The notes below the pieces were generated by a model that ran no database searches, was not told the DNA's origin, and saw only the letters and a program-made list of their open reading frames with translations. This document shows, piece after piece, positions 9,482-16,829 of a DNA stretch of 40,033 nucleotides. Within the stretch, counting starts at the first letter, position 1. The number at the start of each line of letters is the position of its first letter. A program made the translations under genes and the position numbers. The stretch is from Clostridia bacterium (GTDB lineage: Bacteria; Bacillota; Clostridia; Christensenellales; Aristaeellaceae), in NCBI GenBank assembly GCA_017434085.1, contig JAFRFY010000116.1, positions 1 through 40,033 of the forward strand. Reading direction: 5' to 3'.

Positions 9482-10786
9482 CTACTTTATGGCCTCAAAG
9501 GCGGTGTCCAGCGCCGCGATCAGGTCGTCGATGTTCTCCACGCCGATGGACAGGCGGATGGTGTTGGGCTTGATGCCCTGCTGCAGCAGCTCCGCCTCTG
9601 TGAGCTGGCTGTGGGTGGTGCTGGCGGGGTGGATCACCAGGCTCTTGACGTCCGCCACGTTGGCCAGCAGCGAGAATATGGGCAGGTGGTCGATGAACCT
9701 CTGCGCCGCGGCGGCGTCGCCCTTGACCTCAAAGGTGAATATGCTGCCGCCGCCGCGGGGCAGGTACTTGGCGTAGAGGGCGTGGCTGGGCTCCGAGGGT
9801 ATGGACGGGTGGTGCACCGCCTCCACCTGGGGATGGCTCGACAGGTACTTCACGATTTTCAGGGCGTTTTCGGTGTGGCGCTCGACCCGGAGGGACAGCG
9901 TCTCCAGCCCCTGCAGGAACAGGAAGGCGTGGAAGGGCGAGAGCGTCGCGCCGGTGTCCCTGAGCAGTATGGCGCGGATGTAGGTGACGAAGGCCGCCGG
10001 GCCCACCGCGTCGGCGAAGGATATGCCGTGATAGCTGGGGTTCGGCGCGCTGATCCAGGGGTATCTGCCCGAGGCCTTCCAGTCGAAGCCGCCCCCATCC
10101 ACGATCACGCCGCCGATGGCCGTGCCGTGGCCGCCGATGAACTTGGTGGCGCTGTGCACCACGATGTCCGCGCCCCACTCCAGCGGGCGCACCAGGTACG
10201 ACGTGGCGAAGGTGGAATCCACCACCAGCGGCAGGCTGTGCCGGTGGGCGACCCGGGCGACGGCCTCAATGTCGATCAGGTTCGAGTTGGGGTTGCCCAG
10301 CGTCTCGATGAATATGGCCTTGGTGCTGTCGGTGATGGCGGCCTCAAAGCTGCCGGGGATGTCCGGGTCCACGAAGGTGGTGGTGATGCCGGAGGTCAGC
10401 GGCAGCGTGTGCGCCAGCAGGTTGTAGGTGCCGCCGTAGATGGTCTTGCTGGCCACGATGTGCTCCCCCGCCTTCGCCAGCGCCTGGAAGGTGTAGCTGA
10501 TTGCCGCCGCGCCGGAGGCCACCGCCAGTGCCGCCACGCCCTTCTCCAGCGCCGCGATGCGCCTTTCAAAGATGTCGTTGGTGGGGTTGGTCAATCGGCC
10601 GTAGATGTTCCCGGCGTCCCGCAGGCCGAAGCGGTCCGCGGCGTGCCGGCTGTCGTGGAACACAAAGGACGTCGAAGCGTAGATCGGCACCGCGCGGGCG
10701 TCGGTGGTGGGGTCGGCGGCCTCCTGGCCGACGTGCAGCTGCTTGGTTTCAAAGGCCCAGTTGGCCGAATTGCGAATATCAGACAT
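9482..10786 (-). CDS. metY: O-acetylhomoserine sulfhydrylase / aminocarboxypropyltransferase
   Basis: 434-residue PLP enzyme of the Cys/Met metabolism family. It makes homocysteine from O-acetyl-L-homoserine and sulfide in direct-sulfhydrylation methionine synthesis. Seen: N terminus FETKQLHVGQ, YGRLTNPTN cofactor/substrate region, SGAAAISYT phosphate-binding stretch, VVDSTFATSYLVRP, and PLP lysine K215 in VVHSATKFIGGHG. The length (about 430) and the PNPSYHG insert favour MetY over the shorter MetB/MetC. ATG at 10786 with AGGAGG seven bases upstream. It has a long leader with a small peptide gene, and stands alone on its strand. Confidence 0.93.
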   Translation of the reverse strand: MSDIRNSANWAFETKQLHVGQEAADPTTDARAVPIYASTSFVFHDSRHAADRFGLRDAGNIYGRLTNPTNDIFERRIAALEKGVAALAVASGAAAISYTFQALAKAGEHIVASKTIYGGTYNLLAHTLPLTSGITTTFVDPDIPGSFEAAITDSTKAIFIETLGNPNSNLIDIEAVARVAHRHSLPLVVDSTFATSYLVRPLEWGADIVVHSATKFIGGHGTAIGGVIVDGGGFDWKASGRYPWISAPNPSYHGISFADAVGPAAFVTYIRAILLRDTGATLSPFHAFLFLQGLETLSLRVERHTENALKIVKYLSSHPQVEAVHHPSIPSEPSHALYAKYLPRGGGSIFTFEVKGDAAAAQRFIDHLPIFSLLANVADVKSLVIHPASTTHSQLTEAELLQQGIKPNTIRLSIGVENIDDLIAALDTAFEAIK

Positions 10787-10806
10787 GATCCGATCCTCCT
10801 GTTCGT

Positions 10807-10844
10807 GTGTCGTATGATGCGCTCTGTTTCTTCATCACCGACAC
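10807..10844 (-). promoter_or_regulatory. Hairpin overlapping the end of the metY leader peptide
   Basis: Minus strand: GTGTCG then GATG pair with CATC and CGACAC, with small internal loops. The 5' arm contains the Cys and Arg codons of the leader peptide, so a ribosome stalled there would open the stem. No U-tract follows, so any effect would be on translation or on an alternative fold. Seen: the pairing. Inferred: attenuation. Confidence 0.45.
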
Positions 10845-10900
10845 ATTCGATCGAGGCTCAGCACCGCCGGCAGCGGATGGATGCTCGCGCGCTTGCTCAT
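10835..10900 (-). CDS. 21-residue leader peptide upstream of metY
   Basis: ATG at 10900 follows a good ribosome site (GGAAAGGAAAG, about six bases away). The peptide starts MSKRASIH and ends LDRMCR before TGA. It lies between the predicted metY promoter and metY, 48 bases before the metY start. The Met-Cys-Arg end just before the stop fits sensing of sulfur amino acid supply through ribosome stalling. It has no transport or enzyme features. It is real if the ribosome site and position are meaningful; homology could not be checked. Confidence 0.6.
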   Translation of the reverse strand: MSKRASIHPLPAVLSLDRMCR

Positions 10901-10933
10901 ATCGGTCTTTCCTTTCCCTCAGGCGTTGGCAAA

Positions 10934-10963
10934 AGCATACACCGAGACAGGGGATTTGTCCAA
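10934..10963 (-). promoter_or_regulatory. Candidate metY promoter
   Basis: Minus strand -35 TTGGAC (plus 10958-10963), 18-bp spacer, -10 TATGCT (plus 10934-10939). Moderate match. It would start transcription about 25 bases before the leader-peptide ATG. Confidence 0.45.
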
Positions 10964-10987
10964 TACCCCATTATTATGATAGGGTAT
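10963..10987. promoter_or_regulatory. 25-bp imperfect palindrome in the metY-hydantoinase divergent region
   Basis: ATACCC-C-AT ... AT-A-GGGTAT, touching the -35 of the predicted metY promoter. Its size and AT-flanked CCC/GGG arms resemble operators of Rrf2- or LysR-type regulators of sulfur metabolism, but no regulator gene is in the window. Candidate operator only. Confidence 0.4.
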
Positions 10988-11031
10988 AGATATATTCTAT
11001 ATGATTGCGCCAGGTATCCGACAACCCCGCC

Positions 11032-11069
11032 CATTGCCTGTTGCAATGCGATTCCCGACGGAGTATAAT
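11032..11069 (+). promoter_or_regulatory. Promoter and overlapping dyad for the hydantoinase-family gene
   Basis: -35 TTGCAA (11041-11046), 17-bp spacer, perfect -10 TATAAT (11064-11069). A CATTGC...GCAATG inverted repeat (11032-11048) covers the -35, as expected for a repressor site. Confidence 0.65.
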
Positions 11070-11106
11070 GGGAATGAACTACGCTTCCTCCGAAAGGAAA
11101 TGGGCC

Positions 11107-13107
11107 ATGATAGCGATCGGCATAGACACGGGCGGCACCTGCACGGACGCCGTGATTTACGATACGGATACAAAGGCGATCCTGGCGACCGGCAAGACCC
11201 TCACCACGAAGGCCAACCTGGAGATCGGCATAGCCAACGTGCTCGACCGGCTCCCGGACGAATGGCTGAATAAGGCGGAGAGCCTCGCCCTGTCCACCAC
11301 CCTTGCGACGAACGCCTGCGTGGAGAACAAGGGATACCGGGCTAAGCTGCTCGTCATCGGCGCCAGGCAGGACATCATCGACAGCCTGAGAAAGGAGCTG
11401 TCCGAGCACGGGATCAGCGATATCTCCCAGCTGATCGTTATAGACGCCCGGCCGGAGAACATGTTCTCCGAGCCCTACGATCCCGACTGGGACGCGCTCG
11501 AAAAGCGCATCCCCGAGCTGTTTTCGGACTGCGAGAGCGTCGGCGTCGTACAGGCCTATTCGGCGGCAAACGGCGGGCGCTTTGAGCTGACCGCCCTGAG
11601 GCTGCTCAAGAAGCGCCTGACCATCCCTGTGACGATCGCCTATGACATCTGCAAGGAGGTCAACTTCCTCAAGGTCTGCGCAAGCACGCTGCTCAACGCG
11701 CGGCTGATGCCGCTGATCTCCGAGTTTTTGCAGGCCATACACAACGTGCTGTCCCGCCGCGGGCTGGACATTCCCGTGCTGATCGTCCGGAGCGACGGCA
11801 TACTCATGTCGGAGGAGATGGCGCGAAGCTGCCCCGTGGAGACCCTGCTGTGCGGCCCCGCGGCCAGCATCATCGGCGGGCTTGCACTCGCGGACGCCGA
11901 GGACGCCGTGGTGCTCGATATGGGCGGGACGACCACGGACATCGCCATGATCAAGGGCCACGATCCCGTCATGGCGGCGGACGGCATCATGATCGGGCCC
12001 TACCGCACGACGGTCAGGGGCGTGGACGCCCGGGCCATCTCGCTGGGCGGCGACACCGCCGTCCGCTACGACAGCGACGGGCTCTACCTCGATACGGTGC
12101 GCATCATCCCCATCTCCGTGCTGGCGGATTCAGACCCCTCCGTCGCGCGGGAGCTCAACGCGCTCGCCCGGAGCGAACGCCCGCAGACGCGGATGAGCCA
12201 CGAGTTTTACGTATTGCAGAAGGATATCTCCGGGAAGGCCGGTTTCACACAGCAGGAGCATGCCATCTGCGACGCTTTGAGGAACGGGCCGTTGATCGCG
12301 GCCAGGCTGGCGCAGGCCGTCGGCATCGATCTCTACGCCATCAACACAAAGCGCCTCGAGCAGGAGGGCGTCGTCATCAAAAGCGGCGTCACGCCTACCG
12401 ACATGATGGTGCTCAAGGGGGATTTGACGCTGTTCGATCCGTCCGCCGCGGCGGAGGCGCTAAAGTGTGTGTCAAAGAAAACGGGCATCCCGGCGGAGGA
12501 TATTCCGGATATAGTCTATGAGATGGTGGTCCGGGCGATGTACGTACACCTCGGAGCCTTTCTGCTGCATCAGCAGTATCCCGGGCGGAAGAGCCCCTTT
12601 GCCCCGGAGCGCACGGACGCCCTGCTTCAAGCCTTCTACGACCAGGCGCGCCGCCGGAAGGGCACCATCGCCGGGCTGTCGCTGCGCACGCCCCTGCCGC
12701 TCGTCGGCATCGGGGCGCCGATCCACGTGTTTCTGCCCAGGGTCGCCGCGCTGTTCGGGACCCGGGCGATACTGTCCGACTATTCCCACGTCGCCAACGC
12801 CCTCGGCGCGGCGCTGGCGCAGAGGGTTGCGCGGCTGGACGTCAACGTCTGCGTGAACTCCATGGAGGCCGCCACGGGCGGCTACTATGTCGTCGCGGAC
12901 TGTAAAAAGCACCTCTACCGGGACCTGGAGGAGGCCATCGCCTTCGCCAAAAAGACCGCCGAAGCGGAGGTCATAAAAAAGGCCGTCATTCAAGGTCTCG
13001 GGAGGGACCCCGAGATCGAATTGACGGTCGAGCACACCATATTCGACAACAAGGTGCTGCTGGGGTGCGTCGTCCACGCGGAGGCCCGTCCGCGCAGGCG
13101 GCGTTAA
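11107..13107 (+). CDS. Hydantoinase/oxoprolinase family protein (HyuA-like, ASKHA fold)
   Basis: 666 residues. Family members hydrolyse hydantoins or 5-oxoproline with ATP. Seen: N-terminal phosphate loop GIDTGGTCTDAV, STTLATNACVE, LLCGPAASIIGG, and the second phosphate motif DMGGTTTDIAM near residue 280, followed by RAISLGGDTAV. The family's usual signature region VGGG is VRGVDARAISLGGD here. Start chosen at ATG 11107 because it gives MIAIGIDTGG, the normal family N terminus, with AAGGAAA upstream; an in-frame extension starts upstream of the predicted promoter. No HyuB partner follows, and both flanks are unrelated, so it acts alone or with a distant partner. Its stop overlaps the stop of the opposing EAL remnant. 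Confidence 0.87.
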   Translation: MIAIGIDTGGTCTDAVIYDTDTKAILATGKTLTTKANLEIGIANVLDRLPDEWLNKAESLALSTTLATNACVENKGYRAKLLVIGARQDIIDSLRKELSEHGISDISQLIVIDARPENMFSEPYDPDWDALEKRIPELFSDCESVGVVQAYSAANGGRFELTALRLLKKRLTIPVTIAYDICKEVNFLKVCASTLLNARLMPLISEFLQAIHNVLSRRGLDIPVLIVRSDGILMSEEMARSCPVETLLCGPAASIIGGLALADAEDAVVLDMGGTTTDIAMIKGHDPVMAADGIMIGPYRTTVRGVDARAISLGGDTAVRYDSDGLYLDTVRIIPISVLADSDPSVARELNALARSERPQTRMSHEFYVLQKDISGKAGFTQQEHAICDALRNGPLIAARLAQAVGIDLYAINTKRLEQEGVVIKSGVTPTDMMVLKGDLTLFDPSAAAEALKCVSKKTGIPAEDIPDIVYEMVVRAMYVHLGAFLLHQQYPGRKSPFAPERTDALLQAFYDQARRRKGTIAGLSLRTPLPLVGIGAPIHVFLPRVAALFGTRAILSDYSHVANALGAALAQRVARLDVNVCVNSMEAATGGYYVVADCKKHLYRDLEEAIAFAKKTAEAEVIKKAVIQGLGRDPEIELTVEHTIFDNKVLLGCVVHAEARPRRRR

Positions 13108-13232
13108 GAGGCCCTTTTGCTCAGGTACTCCTTCAAATCCACGATGGGCGCGGGCCTCGAATACTTGAAGCCCTGCAGGTAGGTCGCGTCCATGTCCTTG
13201 CACATGACCTCGTCCGTATCCTTCATCATACT
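13104..13232 (-). pseudogene. C-terminal remnant of an EAL-domain phosphodiesterase
   Basis: About 43 codons ending ATYLQGFKYSRPAPIVDLKE...KRAS. The QGF.(Y/F)S(R/K)P block is the hallmark of the last strand of EAL domains, and the tail length is normal. Nothing EAL-like lies upstream: at about 13230 the sequence turns into a GGDEF tail on the other strand. The stop shares the TTAA with the hydantoinase stop. No start codon for a full domain; non-functional. Confidence 0.7.
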
Positions 13233-13446
13233 GAAGCAGACGGATTCCGCGGACGGCTTGTCCCCCTATCTGGAGCGGGTCGAGCGCGGACTGGCCGAAT
13301 ACAATCGCGGAGGCAGGCCCTATCCCCTCTCCATATCCTACGGCGTGAGCTTCTTTAATCAGGGAAGCGTCGATGCCTTCCTGAGGGAAATGGACGAGAA
13401 GATGTACGCTATGAAGGCGGGACATCATCAGGATACGGCGCGCTGA
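13233..13446 (+). pseudogene. C-terminal remnant of a GGDEF (diguanylate cyclase) domain
   Basis: The sequence reads DGLSPYLERVERGLAEYN, then PYPLSISYGVSFF, then FLREMDEKMYAMK. This is the post-GGDEF half of a diguanylate cyclase: the SISYG strand and the D..MY..K end. The GGDEF active-site half is missing. The frame can be opened from 13192, but those first residues have no domain similarity. It meets the EAL remnant of the opposite strand head to head. Confidence 0.7.
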
Positions 13447-13481
13447 CCGCCCGCCTCATAGGCAGCCGCGCGGCATCGCCT

Positions 13482-14414
13482 TCAACCGCCCTGCTCCGTC
13501 AGTTCAGTCCCGCCCCATTCGACCGCGGTAAAGCCGTTCCTGGCGGGTCGCTCCGGCAATCGCTGCTGCGGGATCTCCACACTGTCCTCCAGCCCCTTAT
13601 AGACCATGAAAACCCGTATGACGGTGTCCGGCTCGACGGAAAACGCCAGCGGCATCATAGCATCGATCTCCGCCGCGCTCAAAAAGCGGATCAGATTGTA
13701 CGGATTGTCCCGCATATTCGGCAGCCAGTAGACGATGAACTCCTCCGCCTCCCTCTCCGACAGGCCGAGAAGGTCGAGCTTTTCCTCGAGGAACGCCGCC
13801 GTGTCCGCTCCCTCGACCACGAATCCCTCTGAGATATCCTCAATTCCCTCGGACCGCCCCTCCCAATAGAGCGCATAGAGCGCCCTGCCGGTCGTCATGT
13901 CCGTCAGCGTGCCGTCGGGCTTTGCCGTGACATGCCATCCGTCCGCGTACACAGGGTATGAAGCGGTGAGCTTCTCCGGCATACCGAGCGTGACCGTGAC
14001 CTCGGTCTCCGCCTCCGGATAGAGGTAGATAATCGGCTTTTTCAAAACGACGATGGAGTCGGTAGGCATGACCGGCGTCGTTTCGGCGCTCACCGTCACC
14101 CGGCATTTCAGCTTCTTTTTGCCGACCTTCGCCGTGATGACGGCCTCCCCCGGCTCCAGGGCGGTCACCAGCCCCTTTTTGTTCACCTTCGCTATACACT
14201 TGTTTGAGCTGGACCACTTGGCCTTCTTCTTCGTGCCCTTGACCTTCAACCGGACCGTATCGCCGACGGTGAGCGCGACGTCGGTCTTGTTCAGCTTCAC
14301 CTTCGACGCCGCCCGGGCGGTATGGAGAAAACACGGCCGCGCCGGGAACGGGGATTGCATGGGCAGCATGGAAACCAGCGCAAGGCATAGCGCGATCATA
14401 ATCTTCCGTACCAT
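13482..14414 (-). CDS. Secreted Ig-like (BIG2) surface protein with KPIIYLYPE domain
   Basis: About 310 residues. Signal peptide (MVRKIMIALCLALVSMLP), then a bacterial Ig-like group 2 domain near residues 38-110 (KVKLNKTDVALTVGDTVRLKV, WSSSNKCIAKVNKKGLVTA, PGEAVITAK). A second domain starting KKPIIYLYPEAETEVTVTL is found in many uncharacterised Firmicute surface proteins. No sortase motif or anchor helix is visible. Start uncertain: ATG 14414 or TTG 14420, both near GAGGAGG. Likely an exported, wall-associated protein; function unknown. It lies downstream of the decayed chromate transporter gene. Confidence 0.8.
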   Translation of the reverse strand: MVRKIMIALCLALVSMLPMQSPFPARPCFLHTARAASKVKLNKTDVALTVGDTVRLKVKGTKKKAKWSSSNKCIAKVNKKGLVTALEPGEAVITAKVGKKKLKCRVTVSAETTPVMPTDSIVVLKKPIIYLYPEAETEVTVTLGMPEKLTASYPVYADGWHVTAKPDGTLTDMTTGRALYALYWEGRSEGIEDISEGFVVEGADTAAFLEEKLDLLGLSEREAEEFIVYWLPNMRDNPYNLIRFLSAAEIDAMMPLAFSVEPDTVIRVFMVYKGLEDSVEIPQQRLPERPARNGFTAVEWGGTELTEQGG

Positions 14415-14501
14415 ATTCAACGCTCCCTCCTCGTCCGCAGTTCCTTTGATAAACAGCTCCCTGCCATACAGCCCGCCGCCCCTTCCGTTCCCAGTTCGTC
14501 G

Positions 14502-14763
14502 TCAAAACTTGAAAACAATGCCCGCCGCCGCGGAGATCATGGCGATGGACGCCGGCCGTCTTGAAACCGGCGTAGGTGGACATATTGATGCCGATCGCCC
14601 CGGGCGTGGATTCGGACACGGCGATCATGTCCGCGATATCCGCGTGTGAAAACCATCCCGTGGCGTCCGACATCTCATACAGGAACGGCAATGTCGCCAG
14701 TCCCCCGCCCACGGAAAACAGGCCCGTTTTGATGAACTCAATTATCAGTCTCAGGAGGGTCAT
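14502..14763 (-). pseudogene. chrA: Chromate transporter second subunit, internally deleted
   Basis: Begins as a normal short-chain ChrA subunit (MTLLRLIIEFIKTG, SVGGGLATLPFL, SESTPGAIGINMSTYAGFKTAG, about 70 residues). It then breaks at about 14550 and resumes in another frame as IAMISAAAGIVFKF and a stop, the usual end of such subunits. About 100 codons, including the later membrane helices, are gone. The start overlaps the stop of the intact partner by four bases (ATGA), as in working two-gene chr operons. Non-functional unless the sequence is misassembled. Confidence 0.78.
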
Positions 14764-15329
14764 TGGCTGTCGCCTCCCCTCTTCGCTCTGCGCAGGCTGA
14801 TGAGGATTCCCGTCGCGCCGGACAACAACACCAGTACCGCGGCGGGGATTTTCAGGGGCAGCATCCCTCCGAAGGCATTCAGTATAAAGATAAGTATGTA
14901 CAGCGCCAGCGAAAACCCGTCCACCACGCTGCCCTTCCACAGCCTGAGCACCGCCTGGACGATCAGCACGCACACGCATACGCGGATTCCGGCAAAGGCG
15001 TGCTGCACGACCGGCAGGTCGGCGAAATTGGTCAGGAAGGCGGCGATGATCAGGATTATAACGATGGGCCCTGTGAGGAAGCCGCAGGTGGCGGCCAGGG
15101 CGCCGGGAATTTTGCCGCGCTTCTCGCCGATGAAGGTGGATACGTTGAGCGCGATAATGCCGGGCGTGCACTGGCCTATGGAGAAGTAATCGCGCAGATC
15201 CTCCATGGTGGTCCAGTGCCTCTTGTCAACCAGCTCCCGCTCCAGGATCGGGAGCATGGCGTAACCGCCGCCGAACGTCACACAGCCGATCCTGGCAAAG
15301 GTCAGGTACAGTTTGAGGAGATTGTTCAT
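14760..15329 (-). CDS. chrA: Chromate transporter, short-chain subunit
   Basis: 189 residues, the normal size for one half of a split CHR-family transporter. Conserved FGGGYAMLPILERE and GQCTPGIIALNVSTFIG blocks, with about five to six membrane segments. Its partner half is decayed, and split CHR proteins usually work as pairs, so activity is doubtful even though this frame is intact. Preceded by a strong promoter. CHR transporters move chromate out or sulfate-like anions; the substrate is not shown here. Confidence 0.88.
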   Translation of the reverse strand: MNNLLKLYLTFARIGCVTFGGGYAMLPILERELVDKRHWTTMEDLRDYFSIGQCTPGIIALNVSTFIGEKRGKIPGALAATCGFLTGPIVIILIIAAFLTNFADLPVVQHAFAGIRVCVCVLIVQAVLRLWKGSVVDGFSLALYILIFILNAFGGMLPLKIPAAVLVLLSGATGILISLRRAKRGGDSQ

Positions 15330-15369
15330 GGTGCTGCCTCCGGTAACTATTCATTCCCACTGCGATCCT

Positions 15370-15398
15370 ATTATAAAAGATATCCGGCGGCCAGTCAA
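15370..15398 (-). promoter_or_regulatory. Promoter of the chromate transporter pair
   Basis: Minus strand -35 TTGACT (plus 15393-15398), exact 17-bp spacer, -10 TATAAT (plus 15370-15375). One of the best promoters in the window. Confidence 0.8.
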
Positions 15399-15408
15399 TA
15401 CAGCAAAG

Positions 15409-15449
15409 ACCCCGGCAGGCCAAATCCTTGGGGGAAGGCCTGCCGGGGT
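15409..15449 (-). terminator. Hairpin terminator after the amidohydrolase gene
   Basis: ACCCCGGCAGGCC (15409-15421) pairs perfectly over 13 bp with 15437-15449, with a 15-base loop. On the minus strand CTTTGCTGT follows. It lies between the amidohydrolase stop and the chromate promoter. Confidence 0.65.
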
Positions 15450-15505
15450 GTAAGGCATGTGAAAATCAACCGGTTATGAATGAATGGGCACCTGTGCCGG
15501 CGGGA

Positions 15506-16414
15506 TCATGAAAGCGGGTAGGCGTTGAAGGCATTATTGTAATAAATGTCTTTAAGCTCGCCCTCATCGAACAGCTTCCCGGTTTGCAGATAGTCCCACA
15601 GGTGGACGTAGCTGTCCCGGGTCAGCGGGCTGGGCAGGTCGCTGCCCCAGAGCAGCTTGTCGTGCCCCACCGTATCCCGCGCCATGGCGACATAGCGCAC
15701 GGCAGTGGGAAAGGGATAGACCTCCGGGTCCACATTCCACGGCACGGCGGAGATGTCGAACCAGACGTTCGGCAGCCTCAGCATCCCGAGGGCCCGCGCG
15801 AAGGGCGCTTCATCGTTGAGGGTCGGCGCCAGCAGGTGGCACACGACGATGCGCATATTCGGGTAGCTCTTTGCGATGTTGGCGATGGCGTCGGGCTGGA
15901 AGCTGTCCATGCCGGGGCCGCCGACGTCCAGCACCAGCGTGCAGCCGTTGTCCGCCGCCAGCCGGATCTGCTTTTCCAGCCGGGGGCCGTCGATGCGGAA
16001 GGGCTCGTGATAGCCCATCATGCCGCCGTCGCTGACCTCGAACTTGATTACCCGCACGCCCTCCCGGCATACGAAGCGCTCCAGGATCTGCATGGACCCC
16101 CGCGCGAAGGGGTCGGCGGTGCAGGCGGAGATGAACATGTCGGGGTATTTGCGGGCGACCTCCAGCGAATACTCGTTGTGGAAGCCGTAGAAGCTGCCCT
16201 GCAGGAGCACCGCGCGCTCGACGCCCTGCGCCTTCAGGAAGGGATAGAGCCTCTCGCCCCGCACGTCGTATTCGCCCAGCTCCGGCGGGATCAGGGCGGT
16301 CTCCTCCCCGTTGGCCCAGCGTGCGCGGCCGCCGCCGATGGCGCGGAACTCGCCCCTGCGGGCAAAGCCATGCAGCGTTTCCACCACATGTACGTGTACG
16401 TCAACCAATTTCAT
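15506..16414 (-). CDS. Amidohydrolase-2 family protein (TIM-barrel metal hydrolase)
   Basis: 302 residues. N-terminal metal-binding VDVHVHVVE, RVIKFEVSDGG, TLVLDVGGPG, IVVCHLLAP with the expected His, WFDISAVPW, and LLWGSDLPSP with the conserved active-site Asp near the C terminus. These fit PF04909 enzymes such as sugar-lactone or aromatic-acid decarboxylase/hydrolases. The ATG at 16414 follows the decayed sugar-permease gene by six bases, so it was once in its operon. With an alcohol dehydrogenase next door, a role in catabolism of a sugar acid or lactone is plausible but not shown. Confidence 0.83.
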   Translation of the reverse strand: MKLVDVHVHVVETLHGFARRGEFRAIGGGRARWANGEETALIPPELGEYDVRGERLYPFLKAQGVERAVLLQGSFYGFHNEYSLEVARKYPDMFISACTADPFARGSMQILERFVCREGVRVIKFEVSDGGMMGYHEPFRIDGPRLEKQIRLAADNGCTLVLDVGGPGMDSFQPDAIANIAKSYPNMRIVVCHLLAPTLNDEAPFARALGMLRLPNVWFDISAVPWNVDPEVYPFPTAVRYVAMARDTVGHDKLLWGSDLPSPLTRDSYVHLWDYLQTGKLFDEGELKDIYYNNAFNAYPLS

Positions 16415-16419
16415 AGTGC

Positions 16420-16757
16420 TCACCCTTTCCCGGTCCGGCGGCGCATGCCCTTCAACAGGGAACGCCCGAGGCCGCTGTCCTTGTTCTTTCCGTAGACATC
16501 CATGGCCATGGCGCAGATGATGATGACGCCCTTGACCAGCGTGTGGTAGGTGGAGGGCACGCCCATCAGCCGTATGCCGTTGTTGAGCACGCCCACCAGC
16601 AGCGCGCCGAACAGCGCGCCCTGTATGGAGCCCTCGCCGCCCGCTGCCGATGAAGGTGAAGCTCGCAGGCTCCATGGCCGCGATGGTCTGGTTGCCGGTG
16701 GTCAGCTGCGCCACGCCGTTGATGATGCTCTGGGTGGACAGCCAGAGTTTTCTTCAT
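16420..16757 (-). pseudogene. Chimeric remnant of a ribose-type sugar ABC transporter
   Basis: The first codons (MKKTLA, after an AGAGGA site) look like the start of a binding-protein signal peptide, then the frame fails. A second frame gives STQSIINGVAQLTTG...ASFTFIGSG, from the N-terminal half of an RbsC-type permease. A third gives SIQGALFGALLVGVLNNG...GVPSTYHTLVKGV, the permease C terminus, to the stop at 16420. At least two deletions have fused these parts, removing the ATPase, most of the permease and the receptor. Non-functional. Confidence 0.78.
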
Positions 16758-16829
16758 AAGATATCCTCTTCTTCTTTATTGGCGTTCGTCGGTCCGCAAG
16801 CCCGCTGTATCCCCCCGGCGCACCGGACA

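Noticed and set aside
10787-10960. SAM riboswitch or T-box upstream of metY
   Set aside because: None of the conserved core blocks (for example AGAGAGGTGGAGGGACTGGCCC-like pieces or a T-box) could be found; a leader peptide is present instead.
9476-11068. A 530-codon plus frame opposite metY
   Set aside because: Shadow of metY; it also crosses the metY leader and promoters.
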